Shown here: positions 41,175 to 50,103 of the stretch, in pieces
How the letters are laid out: every line of letters starts with the position of its first letter
Numbering within the stretch: the stretch's first letter is position 1
NCBI RefSeq assembly: GCF_002157835.1
Contig: NZ_CP020809.1
Location: forward strand, 6,324,001 to 6,388,000
DNA from: Mycobacterium dioxanotrophicus
Lineage (GTDB): Bacteria; Actinomycetota; Actinomycetes; Mycobacteriales; Mycobacteriaceae
DNA: 64,000 bases
Direction of reading: 5' to 3'
Notes under the pieces: generated by a model
What the model saw: only the letters and a program-made list of their open reading frames with translations
What the model was told of the DNA's origin: nothing
Databases searched by the model: none
Translations under genes and position numbers: made by a program

Positions 41175-41531
41175 ATGGCCATTTCCCAGCTTTCAGCACG
41201 CCGGTTCATCGTGGCGGGAGGACTCGCGCTGGCAGTCGTCGGCGCGCCCGCGCTGACCGCATTCACCCTGCCCGCCACTGCGCTCGCGGACTGCCCCAGC
41301 GGCGAGTCCGAGGACCTCTTCACCGGGATGTGCACGTCGGACATCGCGCCGAACACCCCGTCGATCAGCTCGGCGCCGGATCAGCTCCCGCAGATCAACG
41401 GGATCCCTTGCACCGGAGGCAATTCCGGTCAGTGCATCGGCCTTTCCGAAGAGCAGCAGGCACAGGGACCGCAACCGGTTCCGCAGTCGACCGTGGGCAG
41501 CAGCCCGACTGTCACCGGTTCCATCGGCTGA
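41175..41531 (+). CDS. Small secreted four-cysteine protein, copy 1
   Basis: A 118-residue exported protein. A signal peptide with a twin-arginine-like start (SARRFIVAGGLALAVVGAPAL) is followed by a mature domain of about 80 residues with four cysteines: CPSGESEDLFTGMC, then PCTGGNSGQCIGLSEEQQ. The C-terminus TVGSSPTVTGSIG is identical to that of copy 3. The spacing of the cysteines suggests two disulfides. No enzymatic motif is present. The same family occurs twice more in the next 900 bases. I do not know a function; an envelope or culture-filtrate protein is likely. Confidence 0.78.
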   Translation: MAISQLSARRFIVAGGLALAVVGAPALTAFTLPATALADCPSGESEDLFTGMCTSDIAPNTPSISSAPDQLPQINGIPCTGGNSGQCIGLSEEQQAQGPQPVPQSTVGSSPTVTGSIG

Positions 41532-41588
41532 CACAGCGGATCCGCAGACCGCACCCAGGAAACGTCCAGCAGCCATAAGCTGCCAGGT

Positions 41589-41900
41589 GTGATCCCACGC
41601 CTGACTCTGACCGCCGGTTTCGCGGTGGCCATCGCCGGTTCGACGCTGCTCGCTCCCGCTGCGCACGCATCGTGCACAGCCGGCGAGGAAGAGGACGTCT
41701 ACACGACCGTGTGCACGCCGTTCATGGCGCCGAACACCACGTCACCGTTCACAGCCATCCCGGGAAATCCGGACATCCCGGCAATCGACGGTGTGCCCTG
41801 TACCGGTCGCGACTCCGGTCAGTGCATCGGGCTGGCCGAGGACGCCGAGGCGGCGGGGCCCGAGGTGGTGCCTCGCACGACCATCAGCGCGAGTCCGTAA
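41589..41900 (+). CDS. Small secreted four-cysteine protein, copy 2 (divergent)
   Basis: A 103-residue exported protein related to copies 1 and 3. Signal peptide LTAGFAVAIAGSTLLAPAAHA, mature CTAGEEEDVYTTVC and PCTGRDSGQCIGLAEDAEA. It is the most divergent: the tail ends TTISASP and the shared SSPTVTGSIG is missing. Start GTG 41589 has no strong ribosome site and is preceded by only 57 bases after copy 1, so it is probably in the same transcript. It may have lost the tail or have a different partner. All four cysteines are kept. Confidence 0.72.
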   Translation: MIPRLTLTAGFAVAIAGSTLLAPAAHASCTAGEEEDVYTTVCTPFMAPNTTSPFTAIPGNPDIPAIDGVPCTGRDSGQCIGLAEDAEAAGPEVVPRTTISASP

Positions 41901-42000
41901 CCCGGCACGCTGCCAGACAACAGACAGAACCAATGCAGATTGCGCTCAGCTTTCATAGAATCCACCGACAAGCAGTCGAATAACTACAGAAAGCGTGACG

Positions 42001-42390
42001 ATGGCGACCTTCCCGTTCTCGATGCGACGTTTGATCCTGGCCGGCGGGTTCGCCGTCGCAGCGGTCGCTGCCCCGGCAATTGCCGTTGCCGCCCTCCCCG
42101 CGTCGTCCGCACCCGCCGTGGCATGCGTCGCCGGTGAAGAAGAAGACCTCTACACCGGCATGTGCGTCCCGCACACCGTGCCCAACTCCGGTTCGCCGAT
42201 CGCGGCCACCCCGGACAACCCGACGCTGCCGTCGGTCGACGTGCCCGGTGGCGGCGGCTCGATCCCGTGCACGGGCGCCAACTCCGGCGAGTGCATCGGC
42301 CTGTCCGAGGAACAGCAGTCAGAGGGCCCGCAGCCGGTCCCGGAATCGACAGTCGGCAGCAGCCCGACCGTCACGGGTTCCATCGGCTGA
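42001..42390 (+). CDS. Small secreted four-cysteine protein, copy 3
   Basis: A 129-residue exported protein. A signal peptide with Arg-Arg (FSMRRLILAGGFAVAAVAAPAIAVAAL) precedes CVAGEEEDLYTGMC, a proline-rich joint, PCTGANSGECIGLSEEQQ and the tail TVGSSPTVTGSIG. Identity with copy 1 is strong in the second half. ATG 42001 is used; a GTG at 41995 is possible. The 94-base gap before it may hold its own promoter, though I cannot identify one. The joint PSVDVPGGGGS is longer here than in the other copies. Confidence 0.78.
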   Translation: MATFPFSMRRLILAGGFAVAAVAAPAIAVAALPASSAPAVACVAGEEEDLYTGMCVPHTVPNSGSPIAATPDNPTLPSVDVPGGGGSIPCTGANSGECIGLSEEQQSEGPQPVPESTVGSSPTVTGSIG

Positions 42391-42437
42391 CGGCCGCTGT
42401 GGCGACCGGTCGCTGCCCGGTCGCCTAGAGTTGCCGT

Positions 42438-42602
42438 ATGTCCGCAAAAACTGATCCCACCGATATCGACGATGTAGAACCGTTAGCCGATAGCACCGCC
42501 AGCCAGGCCAGACGGGTTGTTGCCACCTACGCGACCGATGCCGACGAATGTCGGATGTTCCTTTCGATGCTCGGCATTGGGCCGTCGAAAATCGAGGCGT
42601 AA
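42438..42602 (+). CDS. 54-residue conserved small protein upstream of otsA (Rv3489-like)
   Basis: A 54-residue acidic protein, MSAKTDPTDIDDVEPLADST then SQARRVVATYATDADECRMF and LSMLGIGPSKIEA. The stop TAA (42600-42602) touches the otsA ATG (42603), so the two are coupled. H37Rv has a tiny gene, Rv3489, just before otsA, and I take this as its counterpart. It has one cysteine and no membrane segment. The helix around ATYATDADECRMFLSMLG looks like a protein-binding element. The function is unknown; a regulator or partner of OtsA is an inference from position. Confidence 0.72.
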   Translation: MSAKTDPTDIDDVEPLADSTASQARRVVATYATDADECRMFLSMLGIGPSKIEA

Positions 42603-44072
42603 ATGGCTCCGGACGGCGGTCTGACGGCTGCCTCCGGGGAGTCCGATTTCGTCGTGGTGGCCAACCGGCTGCCCATCGACCTTGAGCGGCTGCCCGACGG
42701 CACCACCAGGTGGAAGCGCAGCCCAGGTGGGCTGGTCACAGCCCTGGAGCCGCTGCTGCGGAAACGCCGCGGCGCGTGGATCGGTTGGGCAGGCATACCG
42801 GACAGCGACGAAGAACCGATCGTCCAGGACGATCTGCGGCTCCACCCGGTGCGGCTGTCGGCCGCTGACGTGGCGGCCTACTACGAGGGGTTCTCGAACG
42901 CCACGCTGTGGCCGCTCTACCACGACCTCATCGTCAAACCCGAGTACCACCGGGAATGGTGGGACAGCTACGTCGAGGTGAACCGGCGCTTCGCCGAGGC
43001 CACCGCCCGGGCCGCCGCGCACGGTGCCACCGTGTGGATCCAGGATTACCAGCTGCAACTGGTGCCGAAGATGCTGCGCATGCTTCGGCCCGACCTGACC
43101 ATCGGCTTCTTCCTGCACATCCCCTTCCCACCGGTCGAGCTGTTCATGCAGATGCCGTGGCGGACCGAGATCGTCGAAGGGCTGCTGGGTGCCGACCTGG
43201 TCGGCTTCCACCTGCCCGGCGGGGCCCAGAACTTCCTCGTGCTGGCCCGTCGTCTCGTCGGCGCGAACACCTCACGCGCGTCGATCGGGGTGCGGTCACG
43301 CTTCGGCGAGGTGCAGTACGGCTTCCGCAACATCACGGTGGGGGCGTTCCCCATCTCCATCGACTCGGCCGAACTCGACGCCAAGGCCCGCGACCGCTCG
43401 GTCCGGCAGCGGGCCCGGCAGATCCGCGCCGAGCTGGGCAACCCCCGCAAGATCCTGCTCGGGGTGGACCGGCTCGACTACACCAAGGGCATCGACGTCC
43501 GGTTGCGGGCGTTCTCGGAGCTGCTCGACGAGCATCGCGTCAAGCACGACGACACCGTGCTGGTGCAGCTGGCCACCCCCAGCCGCGAGCGCGTCGACAG
43601 CTACATCGCCATGCGCGAGGACATCGAGCGGCAGGTCGGCCACATCAACGGCGAGTACGGCGAGGTCGGCCATCCGATCGTGCACTACCTACACCGGCCG
43701 GTCCCCCGCGATGAACTCATCGCGTTCTACGTGGCCGCCGACGTCATGCTGGTGACCCCGCTGCGCGACGGCATGAACCTGGTGGCCAAGGAATACGTGG
43801 CCTGCCGCAGCGACCTGGGCGGCGCCCTGGTGCTGAGCGAATTCACCGGCGCTGCAGCCGAATTGCGGCAGGCGTACCTGACCAACCCGCACGATCTGGA
43901 GGGCGTCAAGGACGCCATCGAGGCCGCGCTGCAGCAGTCACCCGATGAGGGCAGGCGACGGATGCGGGCATTGCGCCGTCAGGTGCTGGCCCACGATGTC
44001 GATCGCTGGGCACGGTCGTTCCTCGACGCGCTGGCGGGCACCAGTTCGGCTACCGAACAAACCGAGCAGTAG
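42603..44072 (+). CDS. otsA: Trehalose-6-phosphate synthase
   Basis: OtsA joins UDP-glucose and glucose-6-phosphate to trehalose-6-phosphate, the source of trehalose for mycobacterial glycolipids. The 489-residue GT-B enzyme shows [13 protein letters not shown], the acceptor segments [18 protein letters not shown] and [16 protein letters not shown], then [30 protein letters not shown] and the donor site [20 protein letters not shown]. All catalytic positions are kept. In H37Rv otsA (Rv3490) also lies beside the mce4 operon. It is coupled to the 54-residue gene before it. Confidence 0.97.
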   Translation: MAPDGGLTAASGESDFVVVANRLPIDLERLPDGTTRWKRSPGGLVTALEPLLRKRRGAWIGWAGIPDSDEEPIVQDDLRLHPVRLSAADVAAYYEGFSNATLWPLYHDLIVKPEYHREWWDSYVEVNRRFAEATARAAAHGATVWIQDYQLQLVPKMLRMLRPDLTIGFFLHIPFPPVELFMQMPWRTEIVEGLLGADLVGFHLPGGAQNFLVLARRLVGANTSRASIGVRSRFGEVQYGFRNITVGAFPISIDSAELDAKARDRSVRQRARQIRAELGNPRKILLGVDRLDYTKGIDVRLRAFSELLDEHRVKHDDTVLVQLATPSRERVDSYIAMREDIERQVGHINGEYGEVGHPIVHYLHRPVPRDELIAFYVAADVMLVTPLRDGMNLVAKEYVACRSDLGGALVLSEFTGAAAELRQAYLTNPHDLEGVKDAIEAALQQSPDEGRRRMRALRRQVLAHDVDRWARSFLDALAGTSSATEQTEQ

Positions 44073-44078
44073 CCGACG

Positions 44079-44501
44079 TCACAGCGCCGCGACGTGCAGC
44101 GCCTTCAGCGCGGCCTGCACCACATCGCGGCGGCCGACATCACCGATGGGCGATGAGCCCAGAAAATACGTCGTGGGGTTGGTACCGACGATGACGACGA
44201 CGAGATCGTCGCCGCAGATGGTCGGGTCGGGAATGCTGACCGACACCACCGCCTCGATGGTGCTCGTCGGCATGCCGTCGAGACGTCCGGGGACAGGCGT
44301 CTCCGGGGCCACCCTGGGTGCGGAATTGTCGCCGCGACTGCGAGCACGGCGAGCACAGCCCCCGACACCGCCGAGGATCACCAGGTTTCGACGGCTGTGG
44401 TCGGGCCAGTCGACGGGGTCCGTCGTCGCGTCCGGATATGGCACGTAGCCCGGCGGCGCAGGGTCATTCGAACCCGGACGCTCGCCGTAGGAGTTGGTCA
44501 T
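44079..44501 (-). pseudogene. Proline-rich membrane protein with a pair of compensating frameshifts
   Basis: The frame reads MTNSYGERPGSNDPAPPGYV (residues 1-20), a proline-rich cytoplasmic start, to RRNLVILGGVGG, where a membrane helix should follow. Instead it reads CARRARSRGDNS, then resumes a sensible extracellular part ending DVVQAALKALHVAAL. In the next frame the same bases read GAVLAVLAVAATIPHPG, a perfect hydrophobic helix with better third-position GC. So a shift near the C5 run at 44359-44363 and a reverse shift near 44319-44335 scramble about 12-15 codons. It could be a sequencing error or a real lesion. The family is unknown to me. Confidence 0.6.
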
Positions 44502-44586
44502 CGATGCCCCCGATCTGCCGCTGCCGGCCCGCTCGGCTAATTCTCGCCCAGCCTGGCGGTGCTGCGGATCAGAGATCTCCGATGTT

Positions 44587-45069
44587 CTAGATCGGCTTCA
44601 TCCCATCGATCAGCCACTTGCCGTCGACCTTGCGGTAGTCGACCTTGAGCCGGGACCCGTCATACAGCGATTGCTTGCTCTTGTCGGTGAGCACGCGGTT
44701 CATGAAGACCAGCACGGATCCTGAATTACGTTGCGCATCAAGCATTCCCGCACCGACAACGTTGACCTGGCTGATCAGCTGCCGGTCATGTGCCTGCGGG
44801 ATGACGTTCTTGGTGGTGTCGTCCTCGTACTGACTGCGGAACGCGGGCGTCATCAGCTGGTAGGCCTTCATCCGGCTGTCCAGGATGGTCTGGTAGTCGA
44901 AGCCCAGGATCAACGGGACCTGGCTGGCGGCCAACCCCGGCAACTCGGCGCGGGCCTGCTGCTCGCCGTGCTGCTCGACGCGGTTCCAGTACAGCACGCC
45001 GCCCGCCCCGGACAGCGCCACAAAAGCGACCGCCAGCAACGCGACGACGAGACCGACGATGCGGTTCAT
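44587..45069 (-). CDS. Mce-associated membrane protein (Rv3492c-like)
   Basis: A 160-residue protein with one N-terminal membrane helix (IVGLVVALLAVAFVALSGAGGVLYW) and an extracytoplasmic domain of NTF2-like appearance (LVFMNRVLTDKSKQSLYDGSRLKVDYRKVDGKWLIDGMKPI). Mas proteins are needed for stable Mce import complexes. It is the last gene of the mce4 operon; its ATG overlaps the previous stop by one base (TGATG). The H37Rv counterpart is Rv3492c. It would stabilise or steer the Mce4 complex and not bind the substrate itself, as far as the family suggests. Confidence 0.9.
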   Translation of the reverse strand: MNRIVGLVVALLAVAFVALSGAGGVLYWNRVEQHGEQQARAELPGLAASQVPLILGFDYQTILDSRMKAYQLMTPAFRSQYEDDTTKNVIPQAHDRQLISQVNVVGAGMLDAQRNSGSVLVFMNRVLTDKSKQSLYDGSRLKVDYRKVDGKWLIDGMKPI

Positions 45070-45764
45070 CAGTTACCCCCGTCGGGGTACTTGAGGTCGT
45101 ATCCCGTCATGTGACCGTTGTCGTCCTCGTGCACGACGACCCGCATGCGGTACGGCTTCGACGGCGCGTTGACACCGTCCGGGTCGGTGACGGTCACGCG
45201 GACGGACACCAGCACCGAGGCGTTGTTGGCGATGTTGTCGACCTTCTCCAGAGCCGCTCCGCTGACCACGGTCTCGGAACTGGCCTTGGTGTCACGGAAC
45301 AGCGCCTTGAGGTTGTCGGCGTTGTTGCCCTGGCTCATCATGTCGCGCAACGGTCCGCTGGTGCCGTCGATGAAGCGGTTCACGCTCTCGTCGATGGTGT
45401 CCTGCGTGTAGCTGAACATGTTCACCACGGTCTGCGTGGCGGTGGCGACGAACTGCTCATCACGGGCCTGCTCGGCCTCGGCGGCACGCTGCTCGTCGAA
45501 CATCACGTACGTCAGCGCCCCCACCCCGCCGGTCGCGGCTGCCAGCACCGCCCCGGCGACGCTCAGAACCAGCCGCCCGTTCGGGCGCCGCCGTGGCGGC
45601 GGCTTCATCTTCGTCGCCGATTTCGCACGCACGGGGGCGATGGCCGGTTCGACGCGCACCTCAGTGGTCGTCGTGGCCGCCTCGCCCGCTGGGCCGGCTG
45701 CCCGCGACGCCTTGCGTCGCACCGGCCTCGTGTCCTGCGTCAAGGCCGTTTCTTCGGTCATCAA
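45069..45764 (-). CDS. Mce-associated membrane protein (Rv3493c-like)
   Basis: A 231-residue protein. A charged, proline-rich cytoplasmic start (KSATKMKPPPRRRPNG) is followed by one membrane helix (LVLSVAGAVLAAATGGVGALTYVMF) and an extracytoplasmic domain with FSYTQDTIDESVNRFIDGTSG, the usual Mas signature. Its start overlaps the mce4F stop by four bases. It corresponds to Rv3493c in gene order. It is a structural partner of the Mce4 importer and probably forms a pair with the next gene, which has the same layout. Confidence 0.9.
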   Translation of the reverse strand: MMTEETALTQDTRPVRRKASRAAGPAGEAATTTTEVRVEPAIAPVRAKSATKMKPPPRRRPNGRLVLSVAGAVLAAATGGVGALTYVMFDEQRAAEAEQARDEQFVATATQTVVNMFSYTQDTIDESVNRFIDGTSGPLRDMMSQGNNADNLKALFRDTKASSETVVSGAALEKVDNIANNASVLVSVRVTVTDPDGVNAPSKPYRMRVVVHEDDNGHMTGYDLKYPDGGN

Positions 45765-47470
45765 GCCTGCCTTGGATCCATCATCAGGTCTACCCAGGTT
45801 TCCGCGGGTTTCAGATTGTCGGCGCCGGGCGCATACACACCGGTGCCACCGTTGGCGTCCGCGAAGACCCCACTGTGCTGATCGTAGGTGCCCAAGCTGG
45901 CAGCACTGGCCTGCGGTGTCGCTTCCGCAGGTAGCGGCGCCTGCGGTGCAGGCGGCGCGTCAGGAGCCGGCGCCTCAGGCGCAGGCGGGGCGTCGGGCGC
46001 CGGTGGAGTCCGACCGTACGGCGGCACCACCTGGTCCGGCGGCGCGAAGTACGGCCATGGCGGCGGCTGCGGGCCCGGCTTGTTCGGCGGCACCGGCAGC
46101 GGGAACGGCGCGTGCGGCGCTGGGCCGGGGCCGGGCTGAACACCGGGTGGCAGCTGCACCACCGGTGGGCCAGGATCCGGGTCGACCTGCGGTGGAATGT
46201 TCGGGAACTTGTTGGGCGGCAGGATGTTCCGGCCGTCCTCGATCGGCGTGCCGTACGGCACGGGCGGCCCGCGCCACGGGTTGCTGCCCAGCGGGATGTA
46301 GCCCTTGGGGTCCCGGCACAACTGCACCGTGGGGGCCCGCTTGCCGGGGAACTCCTGGCACGGGTAGTTACGCGCGCCGCGCACGACCGCAGGGTCGTTC
46401 TGAGCAGTCTTGCAGTACATGTCGGTCGGCAGGTCCCGCAGCGTCAGATCGGCGGGAGACCGGATCTGGGTCGGCGGCAGGAAGCCCGTGTTGCACGGCG
46501 GCGGATCGCCCAGGTCGATCTTGAAGTCCAGCTTGCCGCCCTCGTCGGACGGCACGCCGCCTGCCACGGTGTTCAGCGCGGCCAGCAGGGCCGGGAAGAT
46601 CACCAGGGCCTGTTCGATCGACTTGTTGTAGATCACGCCGATGCGGCCGAAGTTGGCCAGATTGGCGGCGAGCACCGGGAACGTCGGGCGGATACCACTG
46701 AAGGCTGTGTTTGCCTCGGCGGTTGCGCCCGGCACGGTCTTGAGGACGGACCGCAGCTGCGGATCAGCGTTGTTGACCTCACCGGTGAACCGGGCCAGCC
46801 CGTCGGCGAGCGAGCGGATGTTGTCGCCACTGCGCATCTGCGCTTCCAGGAACGGCCCGGCCTGGTCGATGAGCTGGTTGGTCTGCGCCGAGTTGGCGTT
46901 GGCCTCATCGATCAGCAGCCGCGAGGACTGGATGAGCCGGGCCAACTCCGGCCCCGACCCGTTGAAGGCCTTGAACGTCTCCCGCAGCAGATCCTGCAGG
47001 CGACTGTTGCTCACGCTGCTGACCAGGGTGTCGGCGGTCGACAACAGCCCGGCGATGTCTTGCCCGACCCGGGTGTTCTGCTGGTCGATGCTGGCGTTGT
47101 TGCGCAGCTTGTTGGCCGACGGGTCGGCCGGCGGCACCAGATCGATGTACTGCTCGCCGACCGCCGAGACGCTCTTGACCGTCGCGATGACGTTGTCCGG
47201 GATCGCTGTGTTGCTGTTGAGCCGCAGGTTCGCGACCACACCGTCGGGAGCCAGTCCCACCGACTCCACCCGACCGACGGTGACGCCGCGGTAGGTGACG
47301 TTGGCGTTCTGGTAGATGCCGCCGCCGGTGACAAAATTGGCGTTCACGTGGTATGTCCCGATACCCACCGCGGCGGGCAGGTGCAGGTAGAACAGCGAGA
47401 TCGCCCCGACGGTCAGCACGGTGACGACGCCGAAGATCATTAACTGCATACGGGTGAGCCGGTCAATCAT
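45761..47470 (-). CDS. mce4F: Mce family protein Mce4F
   Basis: Mce4F is one of six Mce subunits of the cholesterol importer. The 569-residue protein has an N-terminal membrane helix (LMIFGVVTVLTVGAISLFYLHLP), the MlaD/MCE barrel domain (NANVTYRGVTVGRVESVGLAPDGVVANLRL) and a long helical part (TLVSSVSNSRLQDLLRETFKAF), then a proline/alanine-rich tail from about residue 420 to 530 (PDQVVPPYGRTPPAPDAPP). Such tails are typical of MceF. ATG 47470 directly follows the lprN stop. The end overlaps the next gene by four bases. Confidence 0.95.
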   Translation of the reverse strand: MIDRLTRMQLMIFGVVTVLTVGAISLFYLHLPAAVGIGTYHVNANFVTGGGIYQNANVTYRGVTVGRVESVGLAPDGVVANLRLNSNTAIPDNVIATVKSVSAVGEQYIDLVPPADPSANKLRNNASIDQQNTRVGQDIAGLLSTADTLVSSVSNSRLQDLLRETFKAFNGSGPELARLIQSSRLLIDEANANSAQTNQLIDQAGPFLEAQMRSGDNIRSLADGLARFTGEVNNADPQLRSVLKTVPGATAEANTAFSGIRPTFPVLAANLANFGRIGVIYNKSIEQALVIFPALLAALNTVAGGVPSDEGGKLDFKIDLGDPPPCNTGFLPPTQIRSPADLTLRDLPTDMYCKTAQNDPAVVRGARNYPCQEFPGKRAPTVQLCRDPKGYIPLGSNPWRGPPVPYGTPIEDGRNILPPNKFPNIPPQVDPDPGPPVVQLPPGVQPGPGPAPHAPFPLPVPPNKPGPQPPPWPYFAPPDQVVPPYGRTPPAPDAPPAPEAPAPDAPPAPQAPLPAEATPQASAASLGTYDQHSGVFADANGGTGVYAPGADNLKPAETWVDLMMDPRQA

Positions 47471-48667
47471 CTACGGCTTCCCTTCATGCTGTGTCGCGGT
47501 TCCCGGTGGGATCTTGAACGGATCGGCGGCCTGCCCCGAGAGGTTCGCCATCTCTCCCGTCAGCCAGTCCGGCGGGTTGATCACCTCGTCGAGGTGCTTC
47601 ATGTTCGGATCGAAACCGCCTGTGGTGAACACCGATTCGCCGAAGCGACGCAAGGTCAGGTCGAACGTCACGAACACGTTGAGGTAGTCGCCGCGGACCG
47701 CGTTGCGCAGGTACTTGTAGTGGAACGGGAAGGTCGGCAGGAACTCGAGGTCCTTGATGAAGTCGTCCGCGTTGTCGTTGAACGACTTGATCACCGGATA
47801 CAGATCCTTGATGTCCGCGGCGAAGTCGTCCTTGGTCTGCGACAGGATGCGCGCACCCACCTCGGCGAAGCTGCGCAACGCGGTGAACGCCTCGACGATG
47901 TTGGACCGGTTGTCGTTGAGTACCTTGAGGGCGGCGGGCAGGGTGTCCAGCGTGCGGCCCAGGTTGTCCTTGCTGCGGGCCAGGATCGAGGCGAAGCGGT
48001 TCAGTCCGTCGGCCGCCGCGATGATGTCGTTGGTCTGCTGGTCGAGTGACTGGGTCAGCTCGGCCAGTCGCGGGATCAGATCGGTGAACTGGCCCGCTCT
48101 GCCTGCGACGGCCGCGTATGCCTCGTCGGTGATGTCTTGCAGCGCACCGAGGTTGCCCTTGTTCACCACCATGCCCAGCGAGGAGAGCACTTCCTCGGTG
48201 GTCGGGTAGCGACCGGTCTGCTTCAACGGGATGTTGGCGCCCTGGCGCAGCTGCCCCTCGCCGGGCTCACTGACCGGCGCCGAAAGCTCGACATGCTGCG
48301 ATCCCAGCAGCGAGGTCTGCGCGACCTTGGCGGTGGCGTTGGCCGGCAGGTTGACGTTGCCGTCGAGCGACAACTGGACCGCGGCGTAGAACGAGCCGTC
48401 CGGGCGTTGCATCGCGTCAACACCGGACACGCTGCCCACGGTCACGTCGTCGACCATCACCGGCGAGTTCTGCGGCAACGTGGCCACATCGGGCAGCTCG
48501 ACGGTGACGGTGAACGACCCCGGCCCGTGCCCGGCGGTGCCCGGCATGTTGAGCGAGTTGAGCCCGCCGAACTGGCAACCCGCCAGCAGAACCGTACCGC
48601 AGCCGATCGCCACGGTCCGGCTGCTCACGCGGGAGGCCTTACGTCCCAACGCTTTACCCCGCATCAT
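47471..48667 (-). CDS. lprN: Mce family lipoprotein Mce4E (LprN)
   Basis: The lipoprotein Mce subunit of the operon. The 398-residue protein has a signal ending in the lipobox LLAGC (Cys31), then the MCE domain (VTVELPDVATLPQNSPVMVDDVTVGSVSGV) and the helical part (LVNKGNLGALQDITDEAYAAVAGRAGQ-like). The fifth Mce gene is a lipoprotein in all mce operons. It overlaps mce4D by four bases, and mce4F begins right after its stop. It forms part of the hexameric Mce needle that carries sterols across the envelope. Confidence 0.95.
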   Translation of the reverse strand: MMRGKALGRKASRVSSRTVAIGCGTVLLAGCQFGGLNSLNMPGTAGHGPGSFTVTVELPDVATLPQNSPVMVDDVTVGSVSGVDAMQRPDGSFYAAVQLSLDGNVNLPANATAKVAQTSLLGSQHVELSAPVSEPGEGQLRQGANIPLKQTGRYPTTEEVLSSLGMVVNKGNLGALQDITDEAYAAVAGRAGQFTDLIPRLAELTQSLDQQTNDIIAAADGLNRFASILARSKDNLGRTLDTLPAALKVLNDNRSNIVEAFTALRSFAEVGARILSQTKDDFAADIKDLYPVIKSFNDNADDFIKDLEFLPTFPFHYKYLRNAVRGDYLNVFVTFDLTLRRFGESVFTTGGFDPNMKHLDEVINPPDWLTGEMANLSGQAADPFKIPPGTATQHEGKP

Positions 48668-50103
48668 CCGCCGGCTCCCGGTTCGGCGGGCGCCGGCGCC
48701 ACCGGCGCCTGTTCTGCCGGTGCCTGCTCAGCCGGTGCCTGCTCAGCCAGAGCGGGTCCCGGTGGTGCGGCAGCCTCGGGACCACCGGCATGCGATGTGC
48801 TCGGGGCCGCGGCCGGCGCCGGGGGCACCATCAACGAACTCAGCGATGCGTCCGCGGGCACCTGCGGCGGCGTCACACCGGGCGCGTTCTGCCACTGCAG
48901 ATATGGCACCGGTGTCTCCGACTTGGCCTCGGTCTGCGGGGTGTCGTAGATGATCTGCCCCTTGTAGGCGGTGATGCTGTTGATCGGGTGGAACAGCACA
49001 GGCGGGTAGTTCATCGTGATGCGCTTGAGCACCGGACCCATGCGCTGCCTGCAGATCTCCGCGCGCTTGTAGTTGTCCGGGTTCGCACCGACGTCGAACG
49101 TGCCACCACAGATGAACTGCACCGGGTTGGCGAAGTTCGGCAGCGACAGCAGACCGCCGACAGTGCCCTGGGCCGGGTTGTAGATGTTGTAGAAGTTGGC
49201 CAGGCCGTTGGGCGTCACGTGCAGGATCTGCTCGATGTCGTCGCTGTGATCGGTGAGGATCTGGGTGAAATCGGCCAGCTTGCTGACCTGCCCGATCAGC
49301 GCGTCGTTGCTGTCGTGCAGCAGGCCGCGGACGTCGCCGAGCGCCTGGTTCAGCGTGGCCAGCGTGGTGTCCAGGCCGCTGGAGCTCTGCGCCAGCACCT
49401 GCGAGACCGACGACACATGGTTGGTGAACTGCACGATCTGCTCGTTGCTGTTGGACAGCGCATCGATGAGAATCTGCAGATTCTTGATGGTGCCGAACAG
49501 GTCGGTGCGCGAATCACCCAGCCGCCCAGCGGTTTGCGACAGCTCACGCAGCGCGTTGCGGAATGAGTCACCGTTGCCGTCGAACGTGTCGGCGGCTTGA
49601 TTGACGAACTGTGCCAGCGGTCCCTGCACCGAGCCCTGCTGCGGGCCGAGCTGAGTGCTCAGCTGGGTCAGCTGCTCCTTGACCTCGTCCCATTCCACCG
49701 GAACCCCGGTGCGGTCCAGGCCGATCGAAGCCCCGCTGGCCATCTCGTCGCCCTTGGTGTAGGCGGGAGTCAGCTGGATGAACCTGGCGGACACCAGGTT
49801 CGGAGCGATGATCAGCGCCTTGGCATCGGCGGGCACCTTGACGCCGCGATCGAGCGTCATGTTGACCTTGACGTCGGTCGGCCGCGGTTCGATCGAGTCG
49901 ATCCGGCCGACCGGGACACCGACCACCCGTACTTCGTCGCCGGGGTAGAGCCCGACCGCGTTGGTGAAGTAGGCGGTCAGCTTGTTCCCGACCCGCGACG
50001 GCCACACCTGATAGACGCCAACCGCCAACATGATCAGCAGCGCCGCGGCCAGCCCCGTCCGCAGCCAGCGGCTGCGCTTGGACACCGAATTGTCTTGCGT
50101 CAT
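48664..50103 (-). CDS. mce4D: Mce family protein Mce4D
   Basis: A 479-residue Mce subunit. One membrane helix (WLRTGLAAALLIMLAVGVYQVW) leads to the MCE domain (LYPGDEVRVVGVPVGRIDSIEPRPTDVKVNMTL) and the helical needle part (AQSSSGLDTTLATLNQALGDV). The tail is alanine/proline-rich with a four-residue repeat (AEQAPAEQAPAEQAPVAP), written in DNA as repeated 12-base units prone to length change. The last four bases overlap lprN. It builds the same sterol transport complex as the other Mce4 proteins. Confidence 0.95.
   Translation of the reverse strand: MTQDNSVSKRSRWLRTGLAAALLIMLAVGVYQVWPSRVGNKLTAYFTNAVGLYPGDEVRVVGVPVGRIDSIEPRPTDVKVNMTLDRGVKVPADAKALIIAPNLVSARFIQLTPAYTKGDEMASGASIGLDRTGVPVEWDEVKEQLTQLSTQLGPQQGSVQGPLAQFVNQAADTFDGNGDSFRNALRELSQTAGRLGDSRTDLFGTIKNLQILIDALSNSNEQIVQFTNHVSSVSQVLAQSSSGLDTTLATLNQALGDVRGLLHDSNDALIGQVSKLADFTQILTDHSDDIEQILHVTPNGLANFYNIYNPAQGTVGGLLSLPNFANPVQFICGGTFDVGANPDNYKRAEICRQRMGPVLKRITMNYPPVLFHPINSITAYKGQIIYDTPQTEAKSETPVPYLQWQNAPGVTPPQVPADASLSSLMVPPAPAAAPSTSHAGGPEAAAPPGPALAEQAPAEQAPAEQAPVAPAPAEPGAGG

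Noticed and set aside
46112..47443. 443-codon forward frame opposite mce4F
   Set aside because: High-GC antisense shadow; the same holds for 51109-52191 opposite mce4B.
48700..48760. Tandem 12-base units at the mce4D end as a separate mobile repeat
   Set aside because: They are in-frame codons of the alanine/proline-rich tail and are common in Mce proteins.
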